Both the position numbers and the translations under genes were made by a program. Below the pieces are notes generated by a model. The model was not told the origin of the DNA and made no database searches. It saw nothing but the letters and a program-made list of their open reading frames with translations. This document shows positions 16,157 through 25,378 of a stretch of DNA of 55,034 nt, piece by piece. Every line of letters starts with the position of its first letter. The stretch's first letter is position 1. This stretch comes from Deltaproteobacteria bacterium (GTDB lineage: Bacteria > Desulfobacterota > Syntrophia > Syntrophales > UBA2210), in assembly GCA_016933965.1 (NCBI GenBank), contig JAFGTS010000002.1, positions 1 through 55,034 of the forward strand. Reading direction: 5' to 3'.

Positions 16157-17516
16157 CACCAACAGACATCTCAACAATGTGGCGGGAATAACACCCTTCA
16201 GGGATACCGTTCTTTTCAGGGAGGCCCTGCTCCAGGGGCAGGCGCCCGACGGGGGTCTCTTTATGCCGGAAAGGGTCCCGTCTCTTGACCGGAGAGAAAT
16301 ACTCTCACTCAAAGGGAAGCCCTATCCGGAGGCCGCCCTGCTGGTGACGAAAGCCTTTCTTGCGGGCGAGGTCGAGACGGATGTCCTGGCGGTGATCGTA
16401 AAGGACTCATATCCCTTTTCCGTGCCCCTGGAACGTGTGTACGACCGGAAGTACCTGATGCGGCTCGACCAGGGGCCGACGGCTTCGTTCAAGGATTTTG
16501 CGGCACGCATGATGGCGCGGCTCATGAGCCATTTCCGGCCTGCAGGCAGGCGGCTCAATGTCCTGGTGGCCACTTCGGGGGACACGGGAAGCGCCGTGGG
16601 CGAGGCATTTAAGGGGGTCGAGGGCATCACCGTCAATATTCTGTACCCTCGTACGGAGGTCAGCGGCCGCCAGAAGAAACAGCTCGACACGATCGGGGAG
16701 AACGTTCAGGCCCTGTCGATCGAGGGAAAATTCGATGACTGCCAGAACCTGGTCAAGGAGGCCTTTTCCGATCCCTCCCTCGCGTATCTGAACTTCACAT
16801 CGGCGAACTCGATCAATTTCGGCAGGATCATGCCGCAGATCGTCTATTACATCTATGCTTACGCCCAGCTTGCAGAGGGTGACGAAGAGATCGTCATATC
16901 CGTTCCGTCGGGAAACTTCGGCAACGCTCTCGGATGCGAGTACGCGCGGCGCATGGGACTGCCGGTGAAACGGCTCGTGATGCCCACGAACGAGAACGAT
17001 GAATTCCCCCGGTTTCTTGAAAGGGGCGTCTATGAGAAAGTGTCCCCCTCGCGCGCCTGTCTCTCCAACGCCATGAACGTGGGGCATCCCAGCAATCTGG
17101 CGCGTTTTTTCGATCTTTTCGGAGGGACGGTGGACCGTACGGGGGTGGTCCATTCCTATCCCGATGTCGACGAGATGCGCACACGTATTTTCTCGGTCAG
17201 TGTCACCGACGCGATGACGAAGGAGTGCATCAGGAAGACCTACGAGACCTACGGCGTTCTTCTGGAGCCGCACGGTTCCGTCGGATGGCGCGGCCTTGAG
17301 CTCTATCTCGAGCGGGAAGGGGATTTCCCTCTGTGCCTGTCACTGGAAACGGCCCATCCGGCGAAATTCCCCGATGAGATCACGGAACTGCTGGATATCG
17401 TTCCCGAGAGCCCTGAAAGCATGAAGGACCTGGACGACCGGACCGGGGAACCGGTGGAACTGCCCGCCGACTACCCAACCTTCCGGGAATATCTCAGGGA
17501 CAACCTTTCTTCGTGA
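16131..17516 (+). CDS. thrC: Threonine synthase
   Basis: PLP enzyme of 461 residues that converts O-phosphohomoserine to threonine, the last step of threonine synthesis. It belongs to the long bacterial form: YVSTN at the N-terminus, DGGLFMPERVP (about 45-55), the PLP lysine in GPTASFKDFAARMMA (about 122), TSGDTGSAV (phosphate-binding loop) and SGNFGNALG. It begins within the last codons of the LysR gene, so the two may be co-transcribed, although no selenium link is evident. No other threonine-pathway gene is in the window. All active-site segments look intact. Confidence 0.95.
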   Translation: MEKIIRYVSTNRHLNNVAGITPFRDTVLFREALLQGQAPDGGLFMPERVPSLDRREILSLKGKPYPEAALLVTKAFLAGEVETDVLAVIVKDSYPFSVPLERVYDRKYLMRLDQGPTASFKDFAARMMARLMSHFRPAGRRLNVLVATSGDTGSAVGEAFKGVEGITVNILYPRTEVSGRQKKQLDTIGENVQALSIEGKFDDCQNLVKEAFSDPSLAYLNFTSANSINFGRIMPQIVYYIYAYAQLAEGDEEIVISVPSGNFGNALGCEYARRMGLPVKRLVMPTNENDEFPRFLERGVYEKVSPSRACLSNAMNVGHPSNLARFFDLFGGTVDRTGVVHSYPDVDEMRTRIFSVSVTDAMTKECIRKTYETYGVLLEPHGSVGWRGLELYLEREGDFPLCLSLETAHPAKFPDEITELLDIVPESPESMKDLDDRTGEPVELPADYPTFREYLRDNLSS

Positions 17517-17551
17517 AACGGAAAACGGAATTCCTATTATGTAAACGGCCT

Positions 17552-17733
17552 GTTGCCTTAATCCCTTTTTTGCCGGCCCGAAACGTTTTTGATACATCTA
17601 TACGGCTTGCTCCGGGCGATCTCAAAACTCGCCTCCGGCTCAGACAGTTGAGATCGCTTATCCTCCGCTTCGCCGAGATGTATGACAAAAACGTTTCAAT
17701 GGCCGCTTCAAAAGGGATCTACGTCAAGGCAAC
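17552..17733. repeat. Long imperfect palindrome, MITE-like element
   Basis: The 336-base gap between thrC and the solute-binding gene holds an inverted repeat of about 180 bases. The outer ends are GTTGCCTT and AAGGCAAC. Inside lie ATCCCTTTT and AAAAGGGAT, then GAAACGTTTTTGATACATCT against AGATGTATGACAAAAACGTT, and near the centre GCGATCTCAA against TTGAGATCGC. The arms differ by small indels. No protein is encoded. The form fits a non-autonomous palindromic repeat (MITE-like) and could also end transcription from both sides. Confidence 0.75.
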
Positions 17734-17852
17734 ATGACGTAAAGAGTTTATGCGTTTTTCACTTTGCCACTTTGTCACTTCTTCAGCAACGCCGATATAT
17801 AGGCATACTGAAAGAAACAACCACACATGAATAGGGATTCACCAATCCCGTT

Positions 17853-19520
17853 TCACGGCGTCATCACGTACCGCTGCCGGTCTTCCGGCACATACCATTT
17901 GATGTAATTGTATCCGATCCCGATGGGTGCCGGTTCGATGCCCTGAAACCGCGAATTGATGATGGGCAGGGCGTCGGGGACGTACAGAAAGGTATAGGGC
18001 TGCTCCTCAGCGAGGATTTCCTGGATCCGGTCATAGCACCGTTTCCGCTCTTCCCGGTCGAAGGTGCTTCGGCCCTCTTCGATCAGCCGGTCCACTTCTT
18101 CGTTCCTATATGAAATAAAGTTCAGTTCGCCGGGCTTCGTTTTGCTTGAGTGCCACACGTCGTAGAGATCGGGGTCAAGGGTTATCGTCCACCCGAGAAT
18201 GGTGGAGTCGAATTTCTTTTTATTGATGAACTCGTTGATGAATGCGGCCCACTCGATGACCCGGATCTTCACCGTTATTCCCAGTTCCGACAATCGCCTC
18301 TGAATGATCTCGGCGCACTTGGCCCGCATCTCGTTTCCCTGGTTTGTGATTATTTCGAACTCAAAAGGCCTGCCGTCCCGGTCGAGAACCCCATCGCCGT
18401 CATGGTCTTCCCATCCAGCCTCCTTCAGCAGTTCTTTCGCTTTCCCGGGGTCGTAGGGATAGCGCTTGACATCGGGGTTGTAAGGCCAGGTTCCCGGTTT
18501 GTACGGTCCCGTGGCGATCTTGCCGAGACCCAGCAGGACTCCGTCGATGATCTCCTGCTTGTTGACGGCATAGGAGATGGCCTGCCGCACCGCCTTGTCA
18601 CGGAACAGGGGATTGGTCAGGTTGTACCCGAGGTAGGTATACCCGAAGGCAAGGTACCGGTACTTGTTGTAATTGTTCCTGAAGACGGCGTTCTCCGTCT
18701 GCCGCGTGTACTGAAGCGGCGTCAGGTTCATCTGGTCTATGCCCGTGGCGCGCAGTTCCAGGAACATCGTTGCCATATCGGGGATAATGCGCATGATGTA
18801 ACCGTCGATGTATGGCCTGCCCTCGAAATGCTCATGGTTCGATGAAAGAACGATCTTTTCCCCCGTCACCCACTCCTTGAAGCGGTAAGGGCCCGTTCCG
18901 ACGGGGTGACGGGCCAGGGGGGACTTCGTGATATCCGTGCCGGCCATGAGGTGCTTGGGGAGAATGGAAGACCCCCAGCTCTCCAGGGCCGGCGCAAAGG
19001 GTTTGTCGTAGGTTACGCGAAAGGTGTGACTGTCAAGAACCTCCGCTTTTTTCACCTTGAGAAAATCGCCGGCGTACGCCGTGGGTGTTTTCGGGTCCAC
19101 CGTCACCTGATAGGTATAGAGGACATCCTCGGCGGTAAAGGGATGACCGTCGTGCCATCGCACGTTTTTGCGCAGGTGAAAGGTGATGGAGAGACCGTCA
19201 TCGGAAATGTCCCATGATTCGGCGAGGTCCCCCTCGATGTTCATATCCTTGCCATACTTTATGAGGCCGTTGAAGATCATCGCCGAGATACCGTGGGAAG
19301 AACTGTCCGTGGAGAGCAATGGGATCAGGTTCGAGGCATCGCCGATGGATCCTTCGATCAGAATATCGCCGAAGGCGGGCGCCCCGGCGTTCAATGCCCC
19401 CTGCGATTGGGCGGTCCCTTCCGTTTCGCCGCTCCCGCAGGTCCAGAAAAGAAGGCACATGACGAAGACAGGAAGCATCCGCACGATCCGCCGCTTCCAA
19501 ATTCTATCTATTGCTGTCAT
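17853..19520 (-). CDS. ABC transporter solute-binding protein, family 5 (OppA/DppA-like)
   Basis: Extracytoplasmic binding protein of 555 residues. The N-terminus has a hydrophobic segment MLPVFVMCLLFWTCGSG; the cysteine could be lipidated but the lipobox is poor (FWT-C). Family-5 features include AESWDISDDGLSITFHLRKNVRWHDGHPFTAEDVLYTY (about 95-130), AIRQAISYAVNK-type helix and the C-terminal FLYVPDALPIIN. Such proteins capture peptides, nickel chelates or nucleoside-like ligands. The ATG overlaps the pncB stop by one base (TGATG), so it is translationally coupled to NAD-salvage genes. No permease or ATPase partner is present. The ligand is unknown. Confidence 0.88.
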   Translation of the reverse strand: MTAIDRIWKRRIVRMLPVFVMCLLFWTCGSGETEGTAQSQGALNAGAPAFGDILIEGSIGDASNLIPLLSTDSSSHGISAMIFNGLIKYGKDMNIEGDLAESWDISDDGLSITFHLRKNVRWHDGHPFTAEDVLYTYQVTVDPKTPTAYAGDFLKVKKAEVLDSHTFRVTYDKPFAPALESWGSSILPKHLMAGTDITKSPLARHPVGTGPYRFKEWVTGEKIVLSSNHEHFEGRPYIDGYIMRIIPDMATMFLELRATGIDQMNLTPLQYTRQTENAVFRNNYNKYRYLAFGYTYLGYNLTNPLFRDKAVRQAISYAVNKQEIIDGVLLGLGKIATGPYKPGTWPYNPDVKRYPYDPGKAKELLKEAGWEDHDGDGVLDRDGRPFEFEIITNQGNEMRAKCAEIIQRRLSELGITVKIRVIEWAAFINEFINKKKFDSTILGWTITLDPDLYDVWHSSKTKPGELNFISYRNEEVDRLIEEGRSTFDREERKRCYDRIQEILAEEQPYTFLYVPDALPIINSRFQGIEPAPIGIGYNYIKWYVPEDRQRYVMTP

Positions 19521-20854
19521 CAGAGAGTCCTTTCAACCGCCTCGGTAAGGGCCGCCAGTTTTTCCGATATTTCAACGGGGTAGGCGGGTCGCGTTTCAAG
19601 TGTGAGGAAGTGCCGTGGTAATGTTTCAAGTTGTCCGAGCGTATATTCCCGGATGTGATCGATCCTGGGGTGCTCCTCGCATGTCTTCCCCTGCTCCATG
19701 AACCGCCGAAGCAGGGGTGTCCCTTCTCTGTCGTCACCTTCAACGGTCAGGACATCCTTGACCATCCGATTGTTCTCGAAGAGGCGGAACACCTGTTTCG
19801 CCCCGGGGAGCGTCAGTTTCCCCGTGGATATTTTCATGCGGGGGACCCCCGCATATTCCATAAGCTTGTAGGCACAATCGAAATAGGGGGCATCATCGGA
19901 CGTGTCCATTTTGGTCCCCACGCCGAAGCCGTCGATGGGGGCGCCTCCGTCAAGCAGGTCCCTGATACCGTACTCATCGATGTTACCGCTCACAAAGATT
20001 TTGATGGACGGGTATCCTGCCTCGTCCAGGAGCGTGCGGACCCGGCGGCTTGATCCCGCCAGGTCACCGCTGTCGATACGGACGGCATTGACGGATATCC
20101 CCCGCTCTTTCAGGATCGTGGCTGCCTGCACGGTCGTACGCGCCCCCTTCAGCGTATCGTAGGTGTCGATCAGGAGCGTGACGTTTCCCGGGTTCGCCTC
20201 GGCGAAGGAAAGGAACGCTTCCAGTTCGCCGGACTGTGCTTCGATGAAGGAATGGGCCATGGTTCCGAATATCGGGATATCGTAGACTGGTTCTGCCATG
20301 ACCGTCGCCGTTCCCTCGAATCCCGCGATATAGGACGAACGGGCCGCGAAAAGGCCGGCTTCGGCGCCATGGGCGCGGCGAAGACCGAAATCAACGAGGA
20401 TGGCTCGCCCGCGGGCGGCGAGATGGCACCGGGCGGCCTTGGTGGCGATAAGGCTCTGAAAATGAATGATGTTGATCAGGCGGCTTTCGATCAACTGGGC
20501 CTCGGGAAGAGGGGCCGTGACACGGATCAGGGGTTCATTGGGGAAACAGACCGTTCCCTCCGGCATGGCGTCAACGTGGCCGCTGAACCGGAAATGAGAC
20601 AGATAATCAATGAGTTCCCGGGAGAAACGACCGCAGCGTGAGAGGTAGTCCGTCTCTTCCGGGGTCAGCCGAAGCCCCTCCAGGAAGTCCAGAACATATT
20701 CGAGCCCGGCCGCGACAAAAAAACCCCGTTTTTCCGGAAGCGTCCTGATGGAAAATTCGAAGACGGCCGTGTCATGCAGGCTCTTTTGCAGGTATCCCTG
20801 TATCATGGTCAACTGGTACAGGTCGGTAAGGAGCATGCTGGTCGCAGGGTTCAT
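19520..20854 (-). CDS. pncB: Nicotinate phosphoribosyltransferase
   Basis: Enzyme of 444 residues that converts nicotinate and PRPP to nicotinate mononucleotide in NAD salvage. Typical segments are LLTDLYQLTMIQGY at the start, FVAAGLEYVLDFLEGL, DFGLRRAHG (about 155-163), FGTMAHSFIEA with the catalytic histidine, LIDTYDT, VRIDSGDL and FGVGTKMDTS. GGAGGAATGCC directly upstream supports the ATG. It follows pncA by 30 bases and is coupled to the binding protein downstream. All core motifs are present. Confidence 0.95.
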   Translation of the reverse strand: MNPATSMLLTDLYQLTMIQGYLQKSLHDTAVFEFSIRTLPEKRGFFVAAGLEYVLDFLEGLRLTPEETDYLSRCGRFSRELIDYLSHFRFSGHVDAMPEGTVCFPNEPLIRVTAPLPEAQLIESRLINIIHFQSLIATKAARCHLAARGRAILVDFGLRRAHGAEAGLFAARSSYIAGFEGTATVMAEPVYDIPIFGTMAHSFIEAQSGELEAFLSFAEANPGNVTLLIDTYDTLKGARTTVQAATILKERGISVNAVRIDSGDLAGSSRRVRTLLDEAGYPSIKIFVSGNIDEYGIRDLLDGGAPIDGFGVGTKMDTSDDAPYFDCAYKLMEYAGVPRMKISTGKLTLPGAKQVFRLFENNRMVKDVLTVEGDDREGTPLLRRFMEQGKTCEEHPRIDHIREYTLGQLETLPRHFLTLETRPAYPVEISEKLAALTEAVERTL

Positions 20855-20884
20855 GGCATTCCTCCGGCGGGAAGATCGAGTGGG

Positions 20885-21499
20885 TCAGGCGAGCCGGTCC
20901 GTCGTTATCAGATGTCCGCCGCTTTCCGTCATCTGCTTCAGGGCGTTCTCCTCATCGCCCGGGTTGACGTTGACGGCGCAGATTCCATCGGTGAAGACGT
21001 ATGCTTCAAAGCCGAGTTTCAGAGCGTCAAGAACGGTATTGAGGACGCAGTAATCCGTGGCCAGGCCGCCGATGAAAATTCTTTTGATCCCGAGGCGGTC
21101 AAGTATCCGGGAGAGTTCCTCCCATTCGCTGTTCCGGCCGTATATGGTGGAGTACTGCTCCTCGTCGTGCAGCACCCCCTTGGATATGATGATTGCCTCT
21201 TTAGGGACCATGATGTCGCGGGCGAACTCGGCACCCGGGGTGTTCTGGACACAATGTTCGGGCCAGGGCCCGTTCCGTTCCTTGAAGGAACAGTGTTGAG
21301 TCGGATGCCAGTCGCGGGAGAAAAAGATGGGAAGCCCCCGCTGGTGAAACAACAGAACGGCTCTGTTCAAGGGATCGATCACTCTGTCACCAGCGGACAC
21401 GCCGAGGGCGCCCCCCGGAAGAAAATCATTCTGGACATCGACAACGACCAGCGCGTCACCGGCCTGGAGTTGTATCCTCAATTCCTGTTTTTTTTCCAT
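20885..21499 (-). CDS. pncA: Nicotinamidase
   Basis: Isochorismatase-fold amidase of 204 residues that hydrolyses nicotinamide to nicotinate, feeding PncB. The catalytic Asp is in VVDVQNDFLPGGAL (about residues 19-32), metal-binding residues are in SRDWHP, the lysine lies in the IISKGV segment, and the nucleophilic cysteine is in GLATDYCVLNT. GGAAGAG before the ATG supports the start. Being first of a leftward operon with pncB, it completes the two-step salvage route from nicotinamide to NaMN. Confidence 0.94.
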   Translation of the reverse strand: MEKKQELRIQLQAGDALVVVDVQNDFLPGGALGVSAGDRVIDPLNRAVLLFHQRGLPIFFSRDWHPTQHCSFKERNGPWPEHCVQNTPGAEFARDIMVPKEAIIISKGVLHDEEQYSTIYGRNSEWEELSRILDRLGIKRIFIGGLATDYCVLNTVLDALKLGFEAYVFTDGICAVNVNPGDEENALKQMTESGGHLITTDRLA

Positions 21500-21729
21500 C
21501 GTTCTCTTCCTTTTCCGGGAAAATCCATTCAGATAAAGGACTTAAGATACCTTAATCGTGGGACCTTCAATTTTCAAGAAAAAAATAATCCGGCCAATCC
21601 CGGAAATGGCCCCGATACTCGTCATTTTCCAGGGGGCTATTTGGTGTCGAATGAACGGCAGCGCCGAACCGTGCTTTTATTTTTGTTTGAAATACTGGGA
21701 GGTTAGTTTCCCCCTGAAGAAAAGAGCTG

Positions 21730-21758
21730 TTGACAACGGCACCGATTTCAACTACAAG
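21730..21758 (+). promoter_or_regulatory. Candidate sigma70 promoter of the tol-pal operon
   Basis: In the 305-base divergent gap between pncA and tolQ, TTGACA (21730-21735) is followed after 17 bases by TACAAG (21753-21758), a full -35 box and a moderate -10 box about 50 bases before tolQ. I see no gene or other clear structure in the rest of the gap. Confidence 0.45.
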
Positions 21759-21804
21759 GTCGATACGATTATCCGTACAATGAATGAGAAATAGAGGTGA
21801 CATT

Positions 21805-22563
21805 GTGAATGAGGCGTTAGCGGTTACCACAGCCGATATCGGAAGGGGTTTCCATGGAAATGTGCTCGATCTTATCCTGAGTGCCGGTCCCATGGTCCAG
21901 TTCGTCCTGCTGCTCCTGCTCTTCTTCTCAGTTGTTTCCTGGGCGATCATATTGATGAAATATCGGACCATCAGGCGGTCACGACGGGAAAATCAACTGT
22001 TTCTCGATGTGTACATGAAGATAAACAAGCTTTCGGAGGTTTTCCCCGAATCAAAGAAGTTCAGGTACTCACAGATCGCCGAGGTCTTCCGGGCGGGGTA
22101 CACCGAACTTGTGAAGATAGCAGGGATGCGGAAGGAGTCCTCTGCCGAGGGCGAACCGATGGATGAAACCCTCGCGCTGGAGCTGCGTGGCCTCGATAAC
22201 GTGGAACGGACCCTGAACAGGGCCTGTGACGCCGAATCGTCAAAGCTTGAGAGTTTTCTCGGTTTCCTGGCGACGACGGGGAGCGCCTGTCCCTTCATCG
22301 GTCTCTTCGGGACCGTGTGGGGCATAATGAACGCCTTCAAGGGGATCGGTGTAACCGGTACCGCCACACTGGCAGTAGTGGCACCCGGCATTTCCGAGGC
22401 GCTAATCGCCACGGCGGCGGGCCTGGCTGCCGCCATACCGGCCGTCGTTTTTTACAATTATTATCTTAACCAGGTCAGAGCCATAACGGGCGAGGCGAAC
22501 AACTTCGCTTCAGAGTTCATGAACATCATTGAGCGGTATTACGTGAAAGCCATTCGACGATGA
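21805..22563 (+). CDS. tolQ: TolQ, proton-channel subunit of the Tol-Pal system
   Basis: Inner-membrane protein of 252 residues of the MotA/TolQ/ExbB family. The first membrane segment (VQFVLLLLLFFSVVSWAIILMK), a cytoplasmic loop, and two further segments (GSACPFIGLFGTVWGIMNAFKGI and APGISEALIATAAGLAAAIPAVVFYNYY) are clear. With TolR it uses the proton gradient to drive TolA and so helps outer-membrane constriction. I start it at the GTG at 21805, which has AGAGGTGA at ideal spacing; an in-frame ATG at 21784 lacks a ribosome site. The stop overlaps the tolR start (ATGA). Confidence 0.93.
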   Translation: MNEALAVTTADIGRGFHGNVLDLILSAGPMVQFVLLLLLFFSVVSWAIILMKYRTIRRSRRENQLFLDVYMKINKLSEVFPESKKFRYSQIAEVFRAGYTELVKIAGMRKESSAEGEPMDETLALELRGLDNVERTLNRACDAESSKLESFLGFLATTGSACPFIGLFGTVWGIMNAFKGIGVTGTATLAVVAPGISEALIATAAGLAAAIPAVVFYNYYLNQVRAITGEANNFASEFMNIIERYYVKAIRR

Positions 22564-22979
22564 GATATTCGCGAAGCCGGAGAAATGACGGGCACAAGCC
22601 CGTTTCAGACATCAATGTTACACCCCTGGTGGATGTTATCCTGGTCCTGCTGATCATTTTCATGGTCACGGCCCCCATGCTTCAGATGGGAATAGACGTG
22701 AACCTTCCCCGTGTGAAGGCGAAGAGTGTCGATGTGGGAGAAGAAAAACTGATCCTGACGATTACCAGGGAACAGGAAATTTTCATCAACCGGTACAAGA
22801 CGTCTTTCGATGACCTTACTGCAAAGCTGGAGAATATTTTTGCCGCCAGGATCGACCGGGAAGTGTTCATGCGCGCCGATGAAACCGTCCCTTACGGGTT
22901 TGTCGTGAAGGTGATGTCCGAAGTACGGAAAGCCGGTGTGGACAAACTGGGCATGATCACCGAACCGCCGAAGGAATAA
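22560..22979 (+). CDS. tolR: TolR, proton-channel subunit of the Tol-Pal system
   Basis: Protein of 139 residues of the ExbD/TolR family. A short basic N-terminus leads into SDINVTPLVDVILVLLIIFMVTAPML, whose aspartate (about residue 24) is the conserved proton-carrying residue in the single membrane helix. The periplasmic part (about 45-139) holds the dimerising domain with IFINRYKTSFDDL and MRADETVPYG. The gene overlaps tolQ by four bases and precedes tolA by three. Confidence 0.93.
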   Translation: MRYSRSRRNDGHKPVSDINVTPLVDVILVLLIIFMVTAPMLQMGIDVNLPRVKAKSVDVGEEKLILTITREQEIFINRYKTSFDDLTAKLENIFAARIDREVFMRADETVPYGFVVKVMSEVRKAGVDKLGMITEPPKE

Positions 22980-22982
22980 CCT

Positions 22983-23726
22983 ATGGCCCTGGTGGTGATG
23001 GAGAAGAGAAAACAGGACGACGGCAGTGGTCTGATAAACATGATGGTGATCTCCTTCCTGATCCACGCGCTGGTCATCTCCATCGTCATTTTTTCACCGT
23101 CGTGGCCGTCCCCGAGATGGACCTTCGGACCCGTCTATACCGTCGATCTGGTAACGCTCCCCGTCAATAAGGTCGAAACGGCGGGCCCGGTAAGCGCGCT
23201 GTCGCGGGACCTGGCGGGTATTTCGCCGAAAGAGCAGCCGCTCGTGATCAGAAAGGCCGTCGAACCGACGACCATCATTCCGCCGAAAACAATGGAGGTG
23301 CAGAAGAAGACCTCCTCGGGAGCCACCGAAAAGGCCATAGAAGATATCCGGCGCAAGGAATCGGCATCACTTCCGCAAACGGCATCGGCCGGCCGGCCGG
23401 GACCCATCCTGTCCCGGGGAGATACGGCTTTGTCGATGAAGATGCAAGTATATTATACGGTTATCTGGTCAAAGATCAGGGAGCAATGGGCATTGCCCCA
23501 GGGTATCCTTGATGATGATACCATTGTTGCCGTTGTTGATCTGAAAATACTGAGAAATGGAGAAATAGCGGACCTGACTTTAGAAAAACGTTCCGGTAAT
23601 ACCTATTTCGATGAATCGGCGGTCAAGGCGGTCAGAAAGGCGGCCCCCTTTCCACCCCTGCCCGAATGGCTTGATCAAAGCGTCTTTGAGGTGGGAATTC
23701 GCTTCCATTCATCGGAGCTGCGGTGA
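22983..23726 (+). CDS. tolA: TolA-like periplasmic energy transducer
   Basis: Protein of 247 residues with one N-terminal membrane anchor (about 18-38: MMVISFLIHALVISIVIF), a short polar linker and a TonB/TolA C-terminal domain (about 155-245: YYTVIWSKIREQWALPQG, then LEKRSGNTYFDESAVKAVRKAAPFPPLP). In Tol-Pal it should reach from TolQR towards TolB and Pal. The linker is much shorter than the long alanine-rich helix of E. coli TolA. The gene position is diagnostic; the domain alone would not distinguish TolA from TonB. Confidence 0.88.
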   Translation: MALVVMEKRKQDDGSGLINMMVISFLIHALVISIVIFSPSWPSPRWTFGPVYTVDLVTLPVNKVETAGPVSALSRDLAGISPKEQPLVIRKAVEPTTIIPPKTMEVQKKTSSGATEKAIEDIRRKESASLPQTASAGRPGPILSRGDTALSMKMQVYYTVIWSKIREQWALPQGILDDDTIVAVVDLKILRNGEIADLTLEKRSGNTYFDESAVKAVRKAAPFPPLPEWLDQSVFEVGIRFHSSELR

Positions 23727-23790
23727 TCATGAGCCATTGGAGCAGGCGGTCACGGTATTCTCGTTCCTGTGAATATCCCGGAGATATCTC

Positions 23791-25113
23791 ATGCAAAAGG
23801 TAAAAATCATAATTTGTGTCATTGTGCTGCTGTTGTCCTGCGCGGCCATGCCGGCCTGGGGCAAGGTCTACATCGATATCGATTCCCCCGCTTTTCAAAA
23901 ATTTCCTATCGCTGTGCCGGACTTTTCCGTCTTGGGCGGGTCGGAGGGGCAGGGAAACCTATCGCGCTGGTTTTCTGACGAAATGACGCGGCTCCTCGAT
24001 ATCACGGGATATTTCAGGATCATCCCGCGGGATGCCTTCCTCTCCGATACCGGATCAGGCATAGCGGCCGGCACGATCGATTTTTCGAGCTGGGCGGTCG
24101 TGGGAGCCGATTTCCTTATAACCGGGGGATATACGGTGACGGAACAGGAACTGTCCGTGGAATTCAGGCTCTTCGACGTGGTGGAAGGAAGATTGATCGC
24201 GGGAAAGAAATACTGGGGCAGGCCGGCCGAGAAAAAGCGGATCCTGATCAGATGCATCGATGAGGTGCTCCTGAAGCTCACCGGAGAGCGGGGCGTTTTC
24301 GATACGAAAATAGCCTTCGCGGGGAAGACGGGTTCCGTGTCGGAACTGTTCCTGGTGAATTTCGACGGCACGGAATTGACCAGGATCACCGATTACGGGC
24401 GGCTGACGCTGCTCCCGCAGTGGTCGCCCGATGGAAAGAAAATTTCCTTTACCTCTTACCGGGATCGTAATCCCGACTGTTACATCATGGATCTCGGGAC
24501 ACGCCGGGTGACCAAGGCATCGGGTTCCACGGGGCTCAATCTTTCCGGTCCCTGGTCCCCCGATGGGAAAAAGATGTCGCTCGTCCTGACCAGGGAGGGC
24601 AATGAAGATATCTATGTCCTGGATATTGAAACGAACCACTTTCAGCGGTTGACCACAGACCCGTCCATTGATGTATCACCCACCTGGTCGCCCGACGGAA
24701 GGAAGATCGCCTTTGTGTCGAGCCGATCGGGTTCACCCCAGGTCTTTGTCATGGATGCCGACGGGAAGAACGTCCGCAGACTGACCTATGAAGGTTCCTA
24801 TAACACGTCACCCTGCTGGTCGCCGAGGGGGAACAGGATCGCCTATGAAGGGACAACCAACGGCGTGTTCCAGATATTCATCATCGAGGAAGAGACCGGT
24901 GGCGTTATCCAGGTAACCTTCGAGAACGGGGGAGGCGAGGCACCGGCCTGGTCGCCGGACGGCCGGTATCTTGTTTTTACAACCCGGCGCGGAGCAAAAA
25001 CGAATCTGTGCGTGATCAACGCGAACGGGCTGAATCCCCGTGTGATCGGCAGCAGCCCCGATCTTACCTCCTGTGAAGACCCCGCGTGGTCACCGTCTTT
25101 AGATTTATATTGA
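23791..25113 (+). CDS. tolB: TolB, periplasmic beta-propeller of Tol-Pal
   Basis: Secreted protein of 440 residues with a signal peptide (VKIIICVIVLLLSCAAMPAWG, cleavage near residue 24). An N-terminal alpha/beta domain (about 25-160) is followed by a six-bladed WD40-like propeller with repeated WSPDGKKI and WSPDGRYL blades (about 200-435). TolB binds Pal and is released by TolA. GGAGAT upstream supports the start. Beyond the stop there are 265 bases before pal in which I see no credible gene. Confidence 0.95.
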   Translation: MQKVKIIICVIVLLLSCAAMPAWGKVYIDIDSPAFQKFPIAVPDFSVLGGSEGQGNLSRWFSDEMTRLLDITGYFRIIPRDAFLSDTGSGIAAGTIDFSSWAVVGADFLITGGYTVTEQELSVEFRLFDVVEGRLIAGKKYWGRPAEKKRILIRCIDEVLLKLTGERGVFDTKIAFAGKTGSVSELFLVNFDGTELTRITDYGRLTLLPQWSPDGKKISFTSYRDRNPDCYIMDLGTRRVTKASGSTGLNLSGPWSPDGKKMSLVLTREGNEDIYVLDIETNHFQRLTTDPSIDVSPTWSPDGRKIAFVSSRSGSPQVFVMDADGKNVRRLTYEGSYNTSPCWSPRGNRIAYEGTTNGVFQIFIIEEETGGVIQVTFENGGGEAPAWSPDGRYLVFTTRRGAKTNLCVINANGLNPRVIGSSPDLTSCEDPAWSPSLDLY

Positions 25114-25378
25114 GTTTATCGGGAATTTATGGTTATCATGCCACCATCTTCGGGAAGAAATGTGAAAGACTTCATGGTCCCCGATATGTGAATGATATCG
25201 ATCTCTTGGTGGAATCAACGGAACAGAGGGACACTTTGTTGGCAGGATTCCATGATGTCGGGGAGATATCCGGAGAAGTCGAGGAAAGAACACCCCCCGA
25301 AGTTTTTTTTGCAGCGGCCTTAGGGAAATATTCCTCAAAACGACAGCGAATTACTAATCTTACGAGGAGGAAAGAAAC

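Noticed and set aside
21558-21794. 78-codon plus-strand frame before tolQ
   Set aside because: No ribosome site, no conservation cue, and it covers the likely tolQ promoter.
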